Assembly (NCBI GenBank): GCA_964625855.1
Contig: CAZVFC010000004.1
Span: forward strand, 124,001-188,000
DNA from: JAPLUA01 sp964625855
Lineage (GTDB): Bacteria; Verrucomicrobiota; Verrucomicrobiia; Limisphaerales; UBA8199
Direction: 5' to 3'
DNA: 64,000 nt
The notes under the pieces were generated by a model, which was not told the origin of the DNA, searched no databases, and was given only the letters and a program-made list of their open reading frames with translations. The position numbers and the translations under genes are program-made. Each line of letters begins with the position of its first letter. The stretch's first letter is position 1. Positions 24,938-32,865 of this stretch are shown here, one piece after another.

Positions 24938-26311
24938 TCAAAAGCCTTCAAGATGGTATTCGTGCAACTTGCGATGAAAGGTGCGACGACTCATGCCAAT
25001 CTTCCGGGCCGCCAGGGTGCGATTGCCGCCCGTTTCTTTTAGAGCGCGGGCGATCAGTTGTTTCTCGGCTTCCCTGATGGTCACATCGCTGCGCGCGAAC
25101 GCGCGCGCCGGGCTCCCGCCAGCGGGCGCGCCGGCCACCCCTGCGCGCACCGCCGGCGGCAAATCGCGCGCAGTAATCTTGTCGCCACGGCACAGCACCA
25201 CGGCATGCTCGATTGCTGTCCGCAGCTCGCGAACGTTGCCCGGCCATTGATATTGCATCAACAGCTCCAGCGCGTCCACGGTGAAGTTGTTTACCGGCTT
25301 GTGATTCTCCTCGCTAAACTCCCGCAGAAACCCTTGCGCCAGCAACGGAAGATCCTCGAGCCGCTCGCGCAGCGGCGGCAGCCAGATCTCCACCACGCGC
25401 AACCGAAAGAACAAGTCCTCCCGAAAGACTCTCGCCTTTACCAGGTCCGCCAGATTCTTGTTCGTCGCCGCGATCAGCCGCACGTCTGCGCTCAGGGTTT
25501 TGTTGGACCCAACACGCTCGAACGTCCGTTCTCCCAGAAAGCGCAACAGCTTCACCTGGATGGACGCGTCAATCTCCCCGATCTCGTCCAGGAACAATGT
25601 CCCGCCCTGCGCCTGCTCGAATCGTCCGACCCGCCGCTCATGAGCGCCAGTGAACGCCCCCTTCTCATGCCCGAACAGTTCGCTCTCCAGCAACGTCGGC
25701 GTCAGCGCCGCGCAATGCACCGTCACCAGAGTCGCTTGCGCGCGCGGACTGAGCTGGTGGATTACCTTGGCAACCATCTCCTTGCCCGTGCCGCTTTCGC
25801 CCTGCAACAGCACGGAAGCCCGGGTCGGCGCCACTTGCTGAACGACCTCCAGGACCTCCTTCATCGCGGGTGACTCGCCGGTGAGATTTTCCAAGCCGAA
25901 CCTCGCGTTAAGCTGTTGCCTCAGTGACACATTCTCCACTTCGAGGTTCTGCCGCCGCAGTGCCCGCGCGATCCGCAGCTCCAGCTCCTCGATTTGCAGA
26001 CGCCCTTTCGCGATGTAGTCGTCCGCGCCGCGCTTCATCGCCTCGACGGCCAGCTCCTCGGAGCCGTAAGCCGTCATGAGAATGCATACCGGTGGCCGCG
26101 ACAGCGATTTGGCCCGCGCGATCAACTTCATGCCATCCTCGCTGGGAAGCCGAAAGTCTGTGAGCAACACATCGAACGGCTGCTGTTCGAGGAGCTCAGC
26201 CGCCACCTTGGCGTCTTCGGCCAGATAGACATCGTAACGATGATCCAACGCCGCGCGCAGTCCTTCGCGCGTCGTTTTCTCGTCATCCACAATCAGCAAT
26301 GTTGGGGTCAT
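24938..26311 (-). CDS. Sigma-54-dependent NtrC-family response regulator
   Basis: A 457-residue regulator in three parts. The receiver domain (1-120) has D9, D10 and phosphoacceptor D52 in LLTDFRLPSEDG. The AAA+ domain (about 140-380) has Walker A GESGTGKE, GAFTGA sigma-54 contact loop (GHEKGAFTGAHERR) and GTLFLDEIGE Walker B. The Fis-type helix-turn-helix at the end reads GGNRTLAARKIGMSRRTFHR. No histidine kinase is adjacent. It is followed after 3 bases by the GT-C gene, which it may control. The 238 bases upstream to the RibD-C gene show no gene. Confidence 0.95.
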   Translation of the reverse strand: MTPTLLIVDDEKTTREGLRAALDHRYDVYLAEDAKVAAELLEQQPFDVLLTDFRLPSEDGMKLIARAKSLSRPPVCILMTAYGSEELAVEAMKRGADDYIAKGRLQIEELELRIARALRRQNLEVENVSLRQQLNARFGLENLTGESPAMKEVLEVVQQVAPTRASVLLQGESGTGKEMVAKVIHQLSPRAQATLVTVHCAALTPTLLESELFGHEKGAFTGAHERRVGRFEQAQGGTLFLDEIGEIDASIQVKLLRFLGERTFERVGSNKTLSADVRLIAATNKNLADLVKARVFREDLFFRLRVVEIWLPPLRERLEDLPLLAQGFLREFSEENHKPVNNFTVDALELLMQYQWPGNVRELRTAIEHAVVLCRGDKITARDLPPAVRAGVAGAPAGGSPARAFARSDVTIREAEKQLIARALKETGGNRTLAARKIGMSRRTFHRKLHEYHLEGF

Positions 26312-26549
26312 ATCCCGGTCGCCAATTCAGGCGGCCGACGCCAGCCTGCAGCATAAAGCAGAAGCCGCAGATTAAACAACACGCAACTTGCGTTGCTCGT
26401 CCGTGATGGCCCCGCAGTAGGAGCAGTGAAATCCGAGTGCGAGCAGTGACAACAGCCAATGGCGCCGGGTGACGTGAGCAGGGCAGTCGTCGGGTCCGTG
26501 TCACGCAGTCGGCAGGCATGAAAAGGGTGGCATCAACCCGCGATGGCCT

Positions 26550-27311
26550 TCATTTCCCGTTTCCCCGGACTCGGTAAACGAGGAAGACTTCGTCCCCCGC
26601 TCGTCGCGCGGAGGTCGCTTCGAGTGGAACCGCTTGGGCCAGAGCCGCCGCCCCTAAACCGTCGGCGATGGTAGGCGCCGCGCGCCCCCCGAAGATCCTC
26701 GGGCAAATCGTCACGTGAAGTTCATCCACCAGACCGGCGCGCAGGAGAGCATCGTTCAGTTCGCCGCCACCCTCACAGAGCAGGCGCCTGACACCCCATC
26801 GCTGACGTAGCCAGCCCAGCGCTCGGCGAAAGTCAATCTCTCTGGCTCCGCAAATCTTCACGGCGCCAGCCACCGCGCGCAACCGTTCCAGCCGGTGTTG
26901 GCCGGCGCGGCGAGTGGTTAGAATGATAATGGGGGAGAATCGGTGCTCGAAGACCGCTGCGCATGGCTTCACCGAGCCGGAGCGGCTCACAATGATGCGC
27001 AGATTGGACTCGGCCAGCCCGCGCCGCCGCCGCAGGGCGCGATACTTCGCCGGACCGGGCCCCATGTTAATGGCATTGAGATCCACCGTCCGTGCCCCGG
27101 CCATGACCGCGTCAGCCGTGGCCCGCAATTCGAGCAAATGCTCACGGTCGCGTCGGCTGCCGAAAGAGGAGACCCGCCGGTTCGCCGTGGCGATCTTGCC
27201 ATCCGCCGTCATGGCCATGTTGATGAGGACAAATGGCCGGGAACCTCGCGTGCGCGATTTGAGGTTTCCTCGCTCCAGCCTGGCCTGTTGGCGGTCGGCA
27301 GTCGGTCTCAT
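26550..27311 (-). CDS. RibD C-terminal / dihydrofolate-reductase-like reductase
   Basis: A 253-residue protein of the RibD_C family (NADPH-dependent pyrimidine reductase fold). Visible motifs are LINMAMTADGKIATANRR at the N-terminus, ELRATADAVMAGARTVDLN, and LLCEGGGELNDALLRAGLVDELHVTICP near residue 185. There is no deaminase domain, so it is a stand-alone reductase, either for riboflavin synthesis or another small-molecule reduction. The ATG at 27311 overlaps the queA stop (ATGA), so it is coupled to queA. The basic first 30 residues (RPTADRQQARLERG) are unusual, and a later start is possible. Confidence 0.85.
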   Translation of the reverse strand: MRPTADRQQARLERGNLKSRTRGSRPFVLINMAMTADGKIATANRRVSSFGSRRDREHLLELRATADAVMAGARTVDLNAINMGPGPAKYRALRRRRGLAESNLRIIVSRSGSVKPCAAVFEHRFSPIIILTTRRAGQHRLERLRAVAGAVKICGAREIDFRRALGWLRQRWGVRRLLCEGGGELNDALLRAGLVDELHVTICPRIFGGRAAPTIADGLGAAALAQAVPLEATSARRAGDEVFLVYRVRGNGK

Positions 27312-28417
27312 AAGATCAGCATCGCGTCGCCGTAACTGAAAAACCGATAGCCCTCGCGGATCGCTTCGGCATAAGCAGCCAGCACCCGTTGACGCCCCCG
27401 CGTGTCCTTTGGCGCGGCGAAAGCGCTCGCTAACATCAGCAGCGTCGAGCACGGAAGGTGAAAGTTGGTCAGGAGCGCGTTGACGATTTTGAACTCGCAG
27501 GGCGGATACAGGAAGATGCGCGTCTTGCCGGTCCCGGCGCCCAGGGCTGGTGCCGTGGCGGAAGGGTCCTGACGGAAGGCCTCCTGCGCGAGTGTCTCCA
27601 GCACGCGGACCGTGGTGGTCCCCACCGCCATCACACGCCGGCCGGCGCGTTTTGCCCGGTTGATAACGTCAGCGGTCTCCTCACTCACCTCGTAGCGCTC
27701 CTCGTGCATCGTATGGCCGGCGATCGTCTCGGCCTTCACCGGCGCGAACGTTCCCAGACCGACGTGCAACGTGAGAAAACAAACCTGCACCCCGCGCGCC
27801 CGAGCCTCATTCAGCAATGATTCCGTGAAGTGCAATCCCGCGGTCGGCGCCGCCACCGAACCGGCAGGTTGCGCATAGACCGTCTGGTATCGCCGGCGAT
27901 CCGCCTCCCGTTGCCTGCCGTCGGCGCGGTTGATGTACGGCGGCAGAGGGACCTCGCCCAGAACGTCGAGCAGGCCGGTGATGTTGGACGGGCAAGTGAA
28001 CCGCAGGCGGCGGTGGCCCTCATCATTCTTGGCGAGCACCACGGCGCCCACCTGGGTAGCGTTGCCGTGCGGATCACGAAAGAGGAGCTGAGTTCCCGGC
28101 CGGGCCCGTTTGCCCGGGCGGAGCATGACCCACCAATCGTTCACCGCGTTCTCTTCCACCAACAACACTTCAAATTGCCCTCCGGTATGAGCGTTGGCGC
28201 CCCGAAGCCGGGCGGGGATTACCCGGGAGTTGTTTAGCACCAGGACGTCGCCCCGATGCAGATAATCGAGGAGGTCGCGGAACTGCCGGTGTTGGATTCG
28301 GCCATCGTCCCGATACAGGACCAGCAGACGCGACCGGTCGCGCTTGGGCGCTGGGGATTGCGCAATCAGGGCCGGCGGCAGTTGATAATCAAAATCGGAA
28401 GTTCGCACGGACGCCAC
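27308..28417 (-). CDS. queA: tRNA preQ1(34) S-adenosylmethionine ribosyltransferase-isomerase
   Basis: A 369-residue QueA of normal length. Diagnostic blocks are FDYQLPPALIAQSPAPKRD, DVLVLNNSRVIPARL, the central GLHFTESLL, YHTMHEERYEVS-like GHTMHEERYEV, and the terminal YRFFSYGDAMLI. It transfers and isomerises the ribosyl moiety of SAM onto preQ1 in tRNA anticodons, the penultimate step of queuosine synthesis. It starts at 28417 and is followed by a coupled RibD-C gene. Other queuosine genes are not in the window. Confidence 0.97.
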   Translation of the reverse strand: MASVRTSDFDYQLPPALIAQSPAPKRDRSRLLVLYRDDGRIQHRQFRDLLDYLHRGDVLVLNNSRVIPARLRGANAHTGGQFEVLLVEENAVNDWWVMLRPGKRARPGTQLLFRDPHGNATQVGAVVLAKNDEGHRRLRFTCPSNITGLLDVLGEVPLPPYINRADGRQREADRRRYQTVYAQPAGSVAAPTAGLHFTESLLNEARARGVQVCFLTLHVGLGTFAPVKAETIAGHTMHEERYEVSEETADVINRAKRAGRRVMAVGTTTVRVLETLAQEAFRQDPSATAPALGAGTGKTRIFLYPPCEFKIVNALLTNFHLPCSTLLMLASAFAAPKDTRGRQRVLAAYAEAIREGYRFFSYGDAMLIL

Positions 28418-28556
28418 AGCATCCTCCTACCGGCTGAGGCTGACAAGGTTGCAGATTGCCTGGACGTACCGATGTGGCGAGACACTGCCCCATTTCCGAA
28501 CAACGCCGGGAGGCCTGGAGCCGGGGCCGGAGGGGCCAAACCAAACCCGATGGATC

Positions 28557-28805
28557 TCAGATCCGAGCTGTCGGTGCCGCGTTCTCCCTGAGGTGGGTGA
28601 TTTTCACAGGGTGCGGACCATCCGGAAGGTCCTTTGCATCAACCAAAATGCTCCGCTTGCACCGCGGCAGCGTGGTGTGTGTCAGGTGCGATCGAAGCTG
28701 CATAATGAATAAGCCGGGGTATTTCGCTTGCGGGCGCCGGTTGCTGATTTCAGCGAACCCTCGAATCTCCTGCACCAACTTCATCATTAGCACTCTTGCA
28801 GCCAT
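28557..28805 (-). CDS. Small conserved hypothetical protein divergent from lptD
   Basis: A short protein with the core MKLVQEIRGFAEISNRRPQ, then PGLFIMQLRSHLTH and a charged C-terminus (VDAKDLPDGPHPVKITHL). I recall small proteins of this form recurring in Verrucomicrobiota, without a known role. The start is uncertain: the ATG at 28805 has GGAG nine bases upstream, while the ATG at 28787 begins closest to the conserved core. It is transcribed away from lptD, 165 bases from that start, so the two share a divergent promoter region. No signal peptide. Confidence 0.6.
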   Translation of the reverse strand: MAARVLMMKLVQEIRGFAEISNRRPQAKYPGLFIMQLRSHLTHTTLPRCKRSILVDAKDLPDGPHPVKITHLRENAAPTARI

Positions 28806-28969
28806 AAGCCTGTTCTCCCAGCTTCGCCGCAAGTCACGTGCCACAGGCATGGCCTTACACTCCCGGAGACCTCCTTGGGGAGATAGGGGGAAAACCCTAA
28901 CCCATGCGCTACAGCCGAACAAATCGCGCTTGGCAGCCTCGGCCGGTTCTGCTTACCTCACCCCGCCGA

Positions 28970-31198
28970 ATGTCACTACTGCGCGCCATTCTCGTGCTCG
29001 GTTTATGCGCCCTTGCCTTGCCCGGGGCGGTCTCCGCGCAGCAGCGTCCGGAGTTGGAGCTGGAAGCGCTGACCGATCAATCCTGGGTCGAGTACGACTA
29101 CCAAACCGGCCTCGGGATGGGCACCAACGGCGTCATGATCCGGTACGCCGACACCATCCTGACCGCCGACCGCGTCACGGTTAACCGGGCGACGGAAGAA
29201 GCGGCCGCCGAGGGGAAGGTGCGCATCCGGCACGGAGGTCAAATCTGGGTCGGCGAGCTGATTCGCTACAACTTCCGGACGCGCCAGATGGAGGCGGAGC
29301 TGTTCCGCACGGGCAAAGCGCCCGTGTTTGCCGCGGGCCATGGGCTGCACGGGGAAGAAACGGTCAACGCCCGCACCCAGATCACCAACCGCCTCTACGC
29401 CGCCACCAACTCCTTCGTTACCACCGATGATGTGTCGCAACCCGCCGTCAAAGTCCGCGCGCGCTACATCAAGATTATTCCCGGCGATAAGATCGTCGCG
29501 CACCACGCGGTGCTCTACGTCGAGGGCGTGCCAGTGTTTTACTTCCCGTATTACGCCCGCAAGCTCGGCCCGCGAGCGAACCACTTCAGTTTTGTCCCCG
29601 GCTACCGCAGTAGCTTCGGCCCGTTCCTGCTGAGCAGCTACAACTTCTTCCTCGGGGACATGCTCGACGGCAACGTCCATGTGGATTACCGCCAGCGGCA
29701 GGGCTTCGGCGAGGGACCGAATCTCAACTACCATTTGGGCCGCTGGGGCGACGGCTCGCTCAAGTACTACTACCTGTATGACTGGGACCCGACCGCCGCC
29801 GACGGCAACTCGACCATACCCCACAATCGGCAGCGGGTGGACTTTTCGTACCTGGCCAACCCGGCCACCAACTTCACCGTCCGGTCGCGGGTGCGCTGGC
29901 AGACCGACACCAACATGGTGCGGGAGTTCTTCGAGTGGGAGTATTTTGACAACCCCCAGCCCAACACCTACGTGGAACTCAACAAGTTCTGGCAGAACTT
30001 TTCCGTGAGCGCCTATGCCGAGCCGCGGCTCAACGACTTTCTGGACACCATCGAGCGGCTGCCCGACGTTCGGATCGTTGGCCAACGGCAGCAGTTGTGG
30101 GGCACGCCGGTGTATTACGAAAGCGAAAGCTCGGCCGGTTACTACAATCATCGCTTCGCGGACACCAACTCGCTCCTGCCGGGGATGGACTACGACGCCG
30201 GGCGGGTGGACAGCTACCAGCAACTGCTGCTGCCGCACACCTTCTTCGGCTGGCTCAACCTGACGCCCCGCGTGGGCGGCCGCTACACGTACTACAGCAC
30301 CGCTTCGGGGCCCGGAGCCACGACCGGCCAGGTCAATCGTTGGGTGTTCGACACCGGCGTGGAAGCCTCCGTCAAAGCCTCGCGGCTCTGGCCGGGCGTT
30401 GAAAACAAACTCTTCGAGCTTAGCGGGCTGCGCCACATCATCACACCGTCAGTCAACTACGCCTACGTACCCACCCCCAAGGCCCTCGGCACCAACACGA
30501 TCCCGCAGTTCGATTCGCAGTTGCCCAGTCTGCGCCTCCTCCCGATCACTTTCCCCGAGTACAACTCGATTGATTCCATCCAAGGCGAAAACGTCTTCCG
30601 GTTCGGCGTGAACAACCGACTGCAGACCAAGCGCGACGGCCAGATCGTTGACTTTCTGAACTGGGACCTCTACACGGACTGGAATCTCCGGCCCAACGCC
30701 GATCAGACCACCTTCGCGGACATCTACTCCGACTTGATCGTGCGGCCGCGCTCGTGGCTGACCCTGGAATCGCTGACGCGCTTTGACCTGGACAGCAGCC
30801 GCTGGCGCATGTCGTTGACCACCGTCTCGCTCCAGCCCGTTAACAACCTTAGTTGGACCATCGGCCAGTTCTACGTCCGGCCGGATCTGAGCGGTTCGCC
30901 CACCGCGCTGGGCCAGGGCAACAACCTGTTCCTGAGCGCCCTCTACTACCGTCTCAACGAAAACTGGGGCCTGCGCGCCGCCCACCGCTTCTCCGCGGTC
31001 ACCGGCTTGATGCAGTCGCAGGACTACTCCATCTACCGTGACATGCGCAGTTGGACGGCAGCCCTGACGTTTCGCGTGCTCAACAACCTGGACGGGCAGC
31101 AGGACTTTGGCGTGGCCTTCACTTTCTCCCTCAAAGCTGCGCCGCGCGTCGGCGTGGGCGGCGACGCCGGCCGGCCAACCTGGCTCTGGGGCGGCTAG
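28970..31198 (+). CDS. lptD: LPS-assembly protein LptD (OstA)
   Basis: A 742-residue outer-membrane protein. A signal peptide (LLRAILVLGLCALALPGAVSA) is followed by an OstA/LptA-like jellyroll domain (MIRYADTILTADRVTVN, EEAAAEGKVRIRHGGQIWVGE, about residues 40-130) and then a long beta-barrel rich in aromatic strand ends (FYFPYYARKLGPRANHFSF, FPGY-like turns, RYTYYSTASG). With LptE it inserts lipopolysaccharide into the outer leaflet, which indicates a Gram-negative envelope with LPS. I chose the ATG at 28970 because it gives the correct signal peptide; earlier codons are not family-like. It converges with the histidine kinase gene. Confidence 0.85.
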   Translation: MSLLRAILVLGLCALALPGAVSAQQRPELELEALTDQSWVEYDYQTGLGMGTNGVMIRYADTILTADRVTVNRATEEAAAEGKVRIRHGGQIWVGELIRYNFRTRQMEAELFRTGKAPVFAAGHGLHGEETVNARTQITNRLYAATNSFVTTDDVSQPAVKVRARYIKIIPGDKIVAHHAVLYVEGVPVFYFPYYARKLGPRANHFSFVPGYRSSFGPFLLSSYNFFLGDMLDGNVHVDYRQRQGFGEGPNLNYHLGRWGDGSLKYYYLYDWDPTAADGNSTIPHNRQRVDFSYLANPATNFTVRSRVRWQTDTNMVREFFEWEYFDNPQPNTYVELNKFWQNFSVSAYAEPRLNDFLDTIERLPDVRIVGQRQQLWGTPVYYESESSAGYYNHRFADTNSLLPGMDYDAGRVDSYQQLLLPHTFFGWLNLTPRVGGRYTYYSTASGPGATTGQVNRWVFDTGVEASVKASRLWPGVENKLFELSGLRHIITPSVNYAYVPTPKALGTNTIPQFDSQLPSLRLLPITFPEYNSIDSIQGENVFRFGVNNRLQTKRDGQIVDFLNWDLYTDWNLRPNADQTTFADIYSDLIVRPRSWLTLESLTRFDLDSSRWRMSLTTVSLQPVNNLSWTIGQFYVRPDLSGSPTALGQGNNLFLSALYYRLNENWGLRAAHRFSAVTGLMQSQDYSIYRDMRSWTAALTFRVLNNLDGQQDFGVAFTFSLKAAPRVGVGGDAGRPTWLWGG

Positions 31199-31199
31199 G

Positions 31200-31230
31200 G
31201 GCCGGGACGGCGCCCGCCGGCGGTCCGGCC
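31200..31230. terminator. Possible bidirectional terminator between lptD and the kinase
   Basis: The short gap between the convergent lptD and histidine kinase genes holds a GC-rich inverted repeat, GGCCGGGAC against GGTCCGGCC, with a 13-base GC-rich loop. It overlaps neither coding region and sits where a shared terminator is expected. No T-run is present on either strand, so it may only weaken read-through or act with Rho. Confidence 0.35.
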
Positions 31231-32337
31231 TCAGGCAGGAGTGTCCAAAGCCGGAAGCAACACCTGGAACGTGGTGCCTCGGTTCACCTCGCTCCGGACG
31301 CTGATCTGGCCGTGATGCTCCTCGATAATGTGACGGGTGATGGCCAGGCCCAGACCGGTGCCCGTCGGCTTGGTCGTGAAGAACGGCTGGAACAGACGGG
31401 CCAGGTGTTCCGGCGCAATGCCGGCTCCGGTGTCCCGGATCGTAACGCCGACCTGCGCCTGCGCGCCCGGGTCCGTCCGCCGGGCCTGGCCGGGTCCCGG
31501 GCGAACCGCCTCCGTAGCCACGGTCAGCGTCCCGTTGGGCTCCATCGCTTCCATCGCGTTGAGAAACAGGTTAACAAACGCCTGCTGCAATTGCCGGTCG
31601 TCGCCCCTCACCCAATCCGGCGTCGCCCGAAATGACTGCTCCAAGGCAATAGACTTGCCCGTCAGTTGGGGCTGCACCAACTGCAGCGAGTGCTCCACAA
31701 CCTCGTGCAGACTGACCTCGACGAAGTTTGGCGGCGTCGGCCCGACGAACCGGAGCGTCCGGGTCACGATGGCGTCAATCCGGCCCATCTCGCGCCGGAC
31801 CACGTCCACCAGCTCGGCGTCCTCATGCTTTTCGAGCAGCAGATCAACGAACGTCTTGCCCGCCACCAGGGCATTCTTGATCTCGTGCGCCGTGCTCGCC
31901 GACAGTGCCCCGACGTCCGCCAGGCGATCATAATGCCAGAGGTTCTGCTCGATCCGTTTCGTTGCGGTCACGTCATTCACCACCACCACCAACCCCGGCC
32001 GCTCGGCCCCCGCCTGCAATGGGACGGCGCCAACACGAAGGGTAATCACTCCCCGCTTTTCGTCCGCCAAATCAATCTGCCGCCCGGCAACGCGTGCGCC
32101 GCTGGACAAGCCCTCGCGAATGAACCCCTGCAGCGGCGCGGGCAGAGCTTCGATCGGCACTCCGTCGTTCGACGGTACCCCCAAACCGAGCATCTGCCTG
32201 GCCTCCTCACTCAGAGCGGTGACCATCCCCCGCGCGTCAACGACGATCACTCCGAAGACAATAAGGTCCAGCAACGCGTTGGCGATGCCCCACCCTTCGC
32301 GGTTCGCATTAGTCCTGGCGAATTTTTTCGTTGGCAT
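31231..32337 (-). CDS. Soluble PAS-type sensor histidine kinase (NtrB-like)
   Basis: A 368-residue kinase without membrane helices. A PAS domain (about 20-130; LDLIVFGVIVVDARGMVTAL) precedes the HisKA box with phospho-histidine in SASTAHEIKNALVAGKTF (about residue 150) and a HATPase_c domain with FVNLFLNAMEAM (N box), VTIRDTGAGIAPEHL (G1) and GTGLGLAITRHIIEEH (G2). The start is the ATG at 32337 (MPTKKFART), which places the PAS domain normally; the longer upstream ORF is not domain-like. No response regulator is adjacent. The orphan NtrC-type regulator at 24938 is the only candidate partner in the window. Confidence 0.92.
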   Translation of the reverse strand: MPTKKFARTNANREGWGIANALLDLIVFGVIVVDARGMVTALSEEARQMLGLGVPSNDGVPIEALPAPLQGFIREGLSSGARVAGRQIDLADEKRGVITLRVGAVPLQAGAERPGLVVVVNDVTATKRIEQNLWHYDRLADVGALSASTAHEIKNALVAGKTFVDLLLEKHEDAELVDVVRREMGRIDAIVTRTLRFVGPTPPNFVEVSLHEVVEHSLQLVQPQLTGKSIALEQSFRATPDWVRGDDRQLQQAFVNLFLNAMEAMEPNGTLTVATEAVRPGPGQARRTDPGAQAQVGVTIRDTGAGIAPEHLARLFQPFFTTKPTGTGLGLAITRHIIEEHHGQISVRSEVNRGTTFQVLLPALDTPA

Positions 32338-32602
32338 AATGACGGAGCGTTCCAGCACTTCAACATCCGACCTCGCCGAAAAACGCCTAAGGATACCCCT
32401 TGTCGTCCTGGCCGCAACAGAAAATGCCCGGCCGACCTGCCGTCCCAGGGGGGCTTCAAGCTCCTGATTTGGCTCGGACACAGTGGTGGCTTAGCCGCGC
32501 TCCGCGCGGATTGGAAGAATGAACCCAAGGCGGCGCGGTGCGTTGGGTGCGCACGCTTTGGCGTGACTGTGGCGTAGAACCGCCTCCTCTACGGCTCTTC
32601 AG

Positions 32603-32701
32603 GCTGTGCACAAGCGATGCACACCGGATGCACACCGGATGCACACGCTGGCATCAGTTGTGCACCGCTTGTGCATCCGGTGTGCATCGCTTGTGCACAG
32701 C
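32603..32701. repeat. Inverted 4+4 array of 11-bp units (GATGCACACCG type)
   Basis: Exactly nine 11-bp blocks (99 bp). The left four are GCTGTGCACAA, GCGATGCACAC, CGGATGCACAC and CGGATGCACAC. The centre is GCTGGCATCAG. The right four are TTGTGCACCGC, TTGTGCATCCG, GTGTGCATCGC and TTGTGCACAGC. The outer 32 bases of the arms are perfectly complementary; the inner units decay. It lies in the 528-base gap 32338-32865, upstream of the histidine kinase and downstream of the esterase gene. The rest of the gap has no credible gene. No T-run follows the stem. Confidence 0.88.
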
Positions 32702-32865
32702 GTTCGGACCGCCTTGGCCAGGCTCTGGGCGATGGAGATGCCCGGGGCGTGCGTTTGGCACACCTACCTGCCCGGTCCGTCTGCCGCCATCGGCTGAGGT
32801 GGATGAAACGAACTGGCGGAGCGAGGTGAGTTGAGCGGGGTGTGAACCAACCGGGCTGGCCTCGG

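Noticed and set aside
29003..30436. 477-codon open frame on the minus strand inside lptD
   Set aside because: Antisense shadow of the LptD barrel; repetitive Val/Gly/Arg composition and no motif, while lptD has clear family features.
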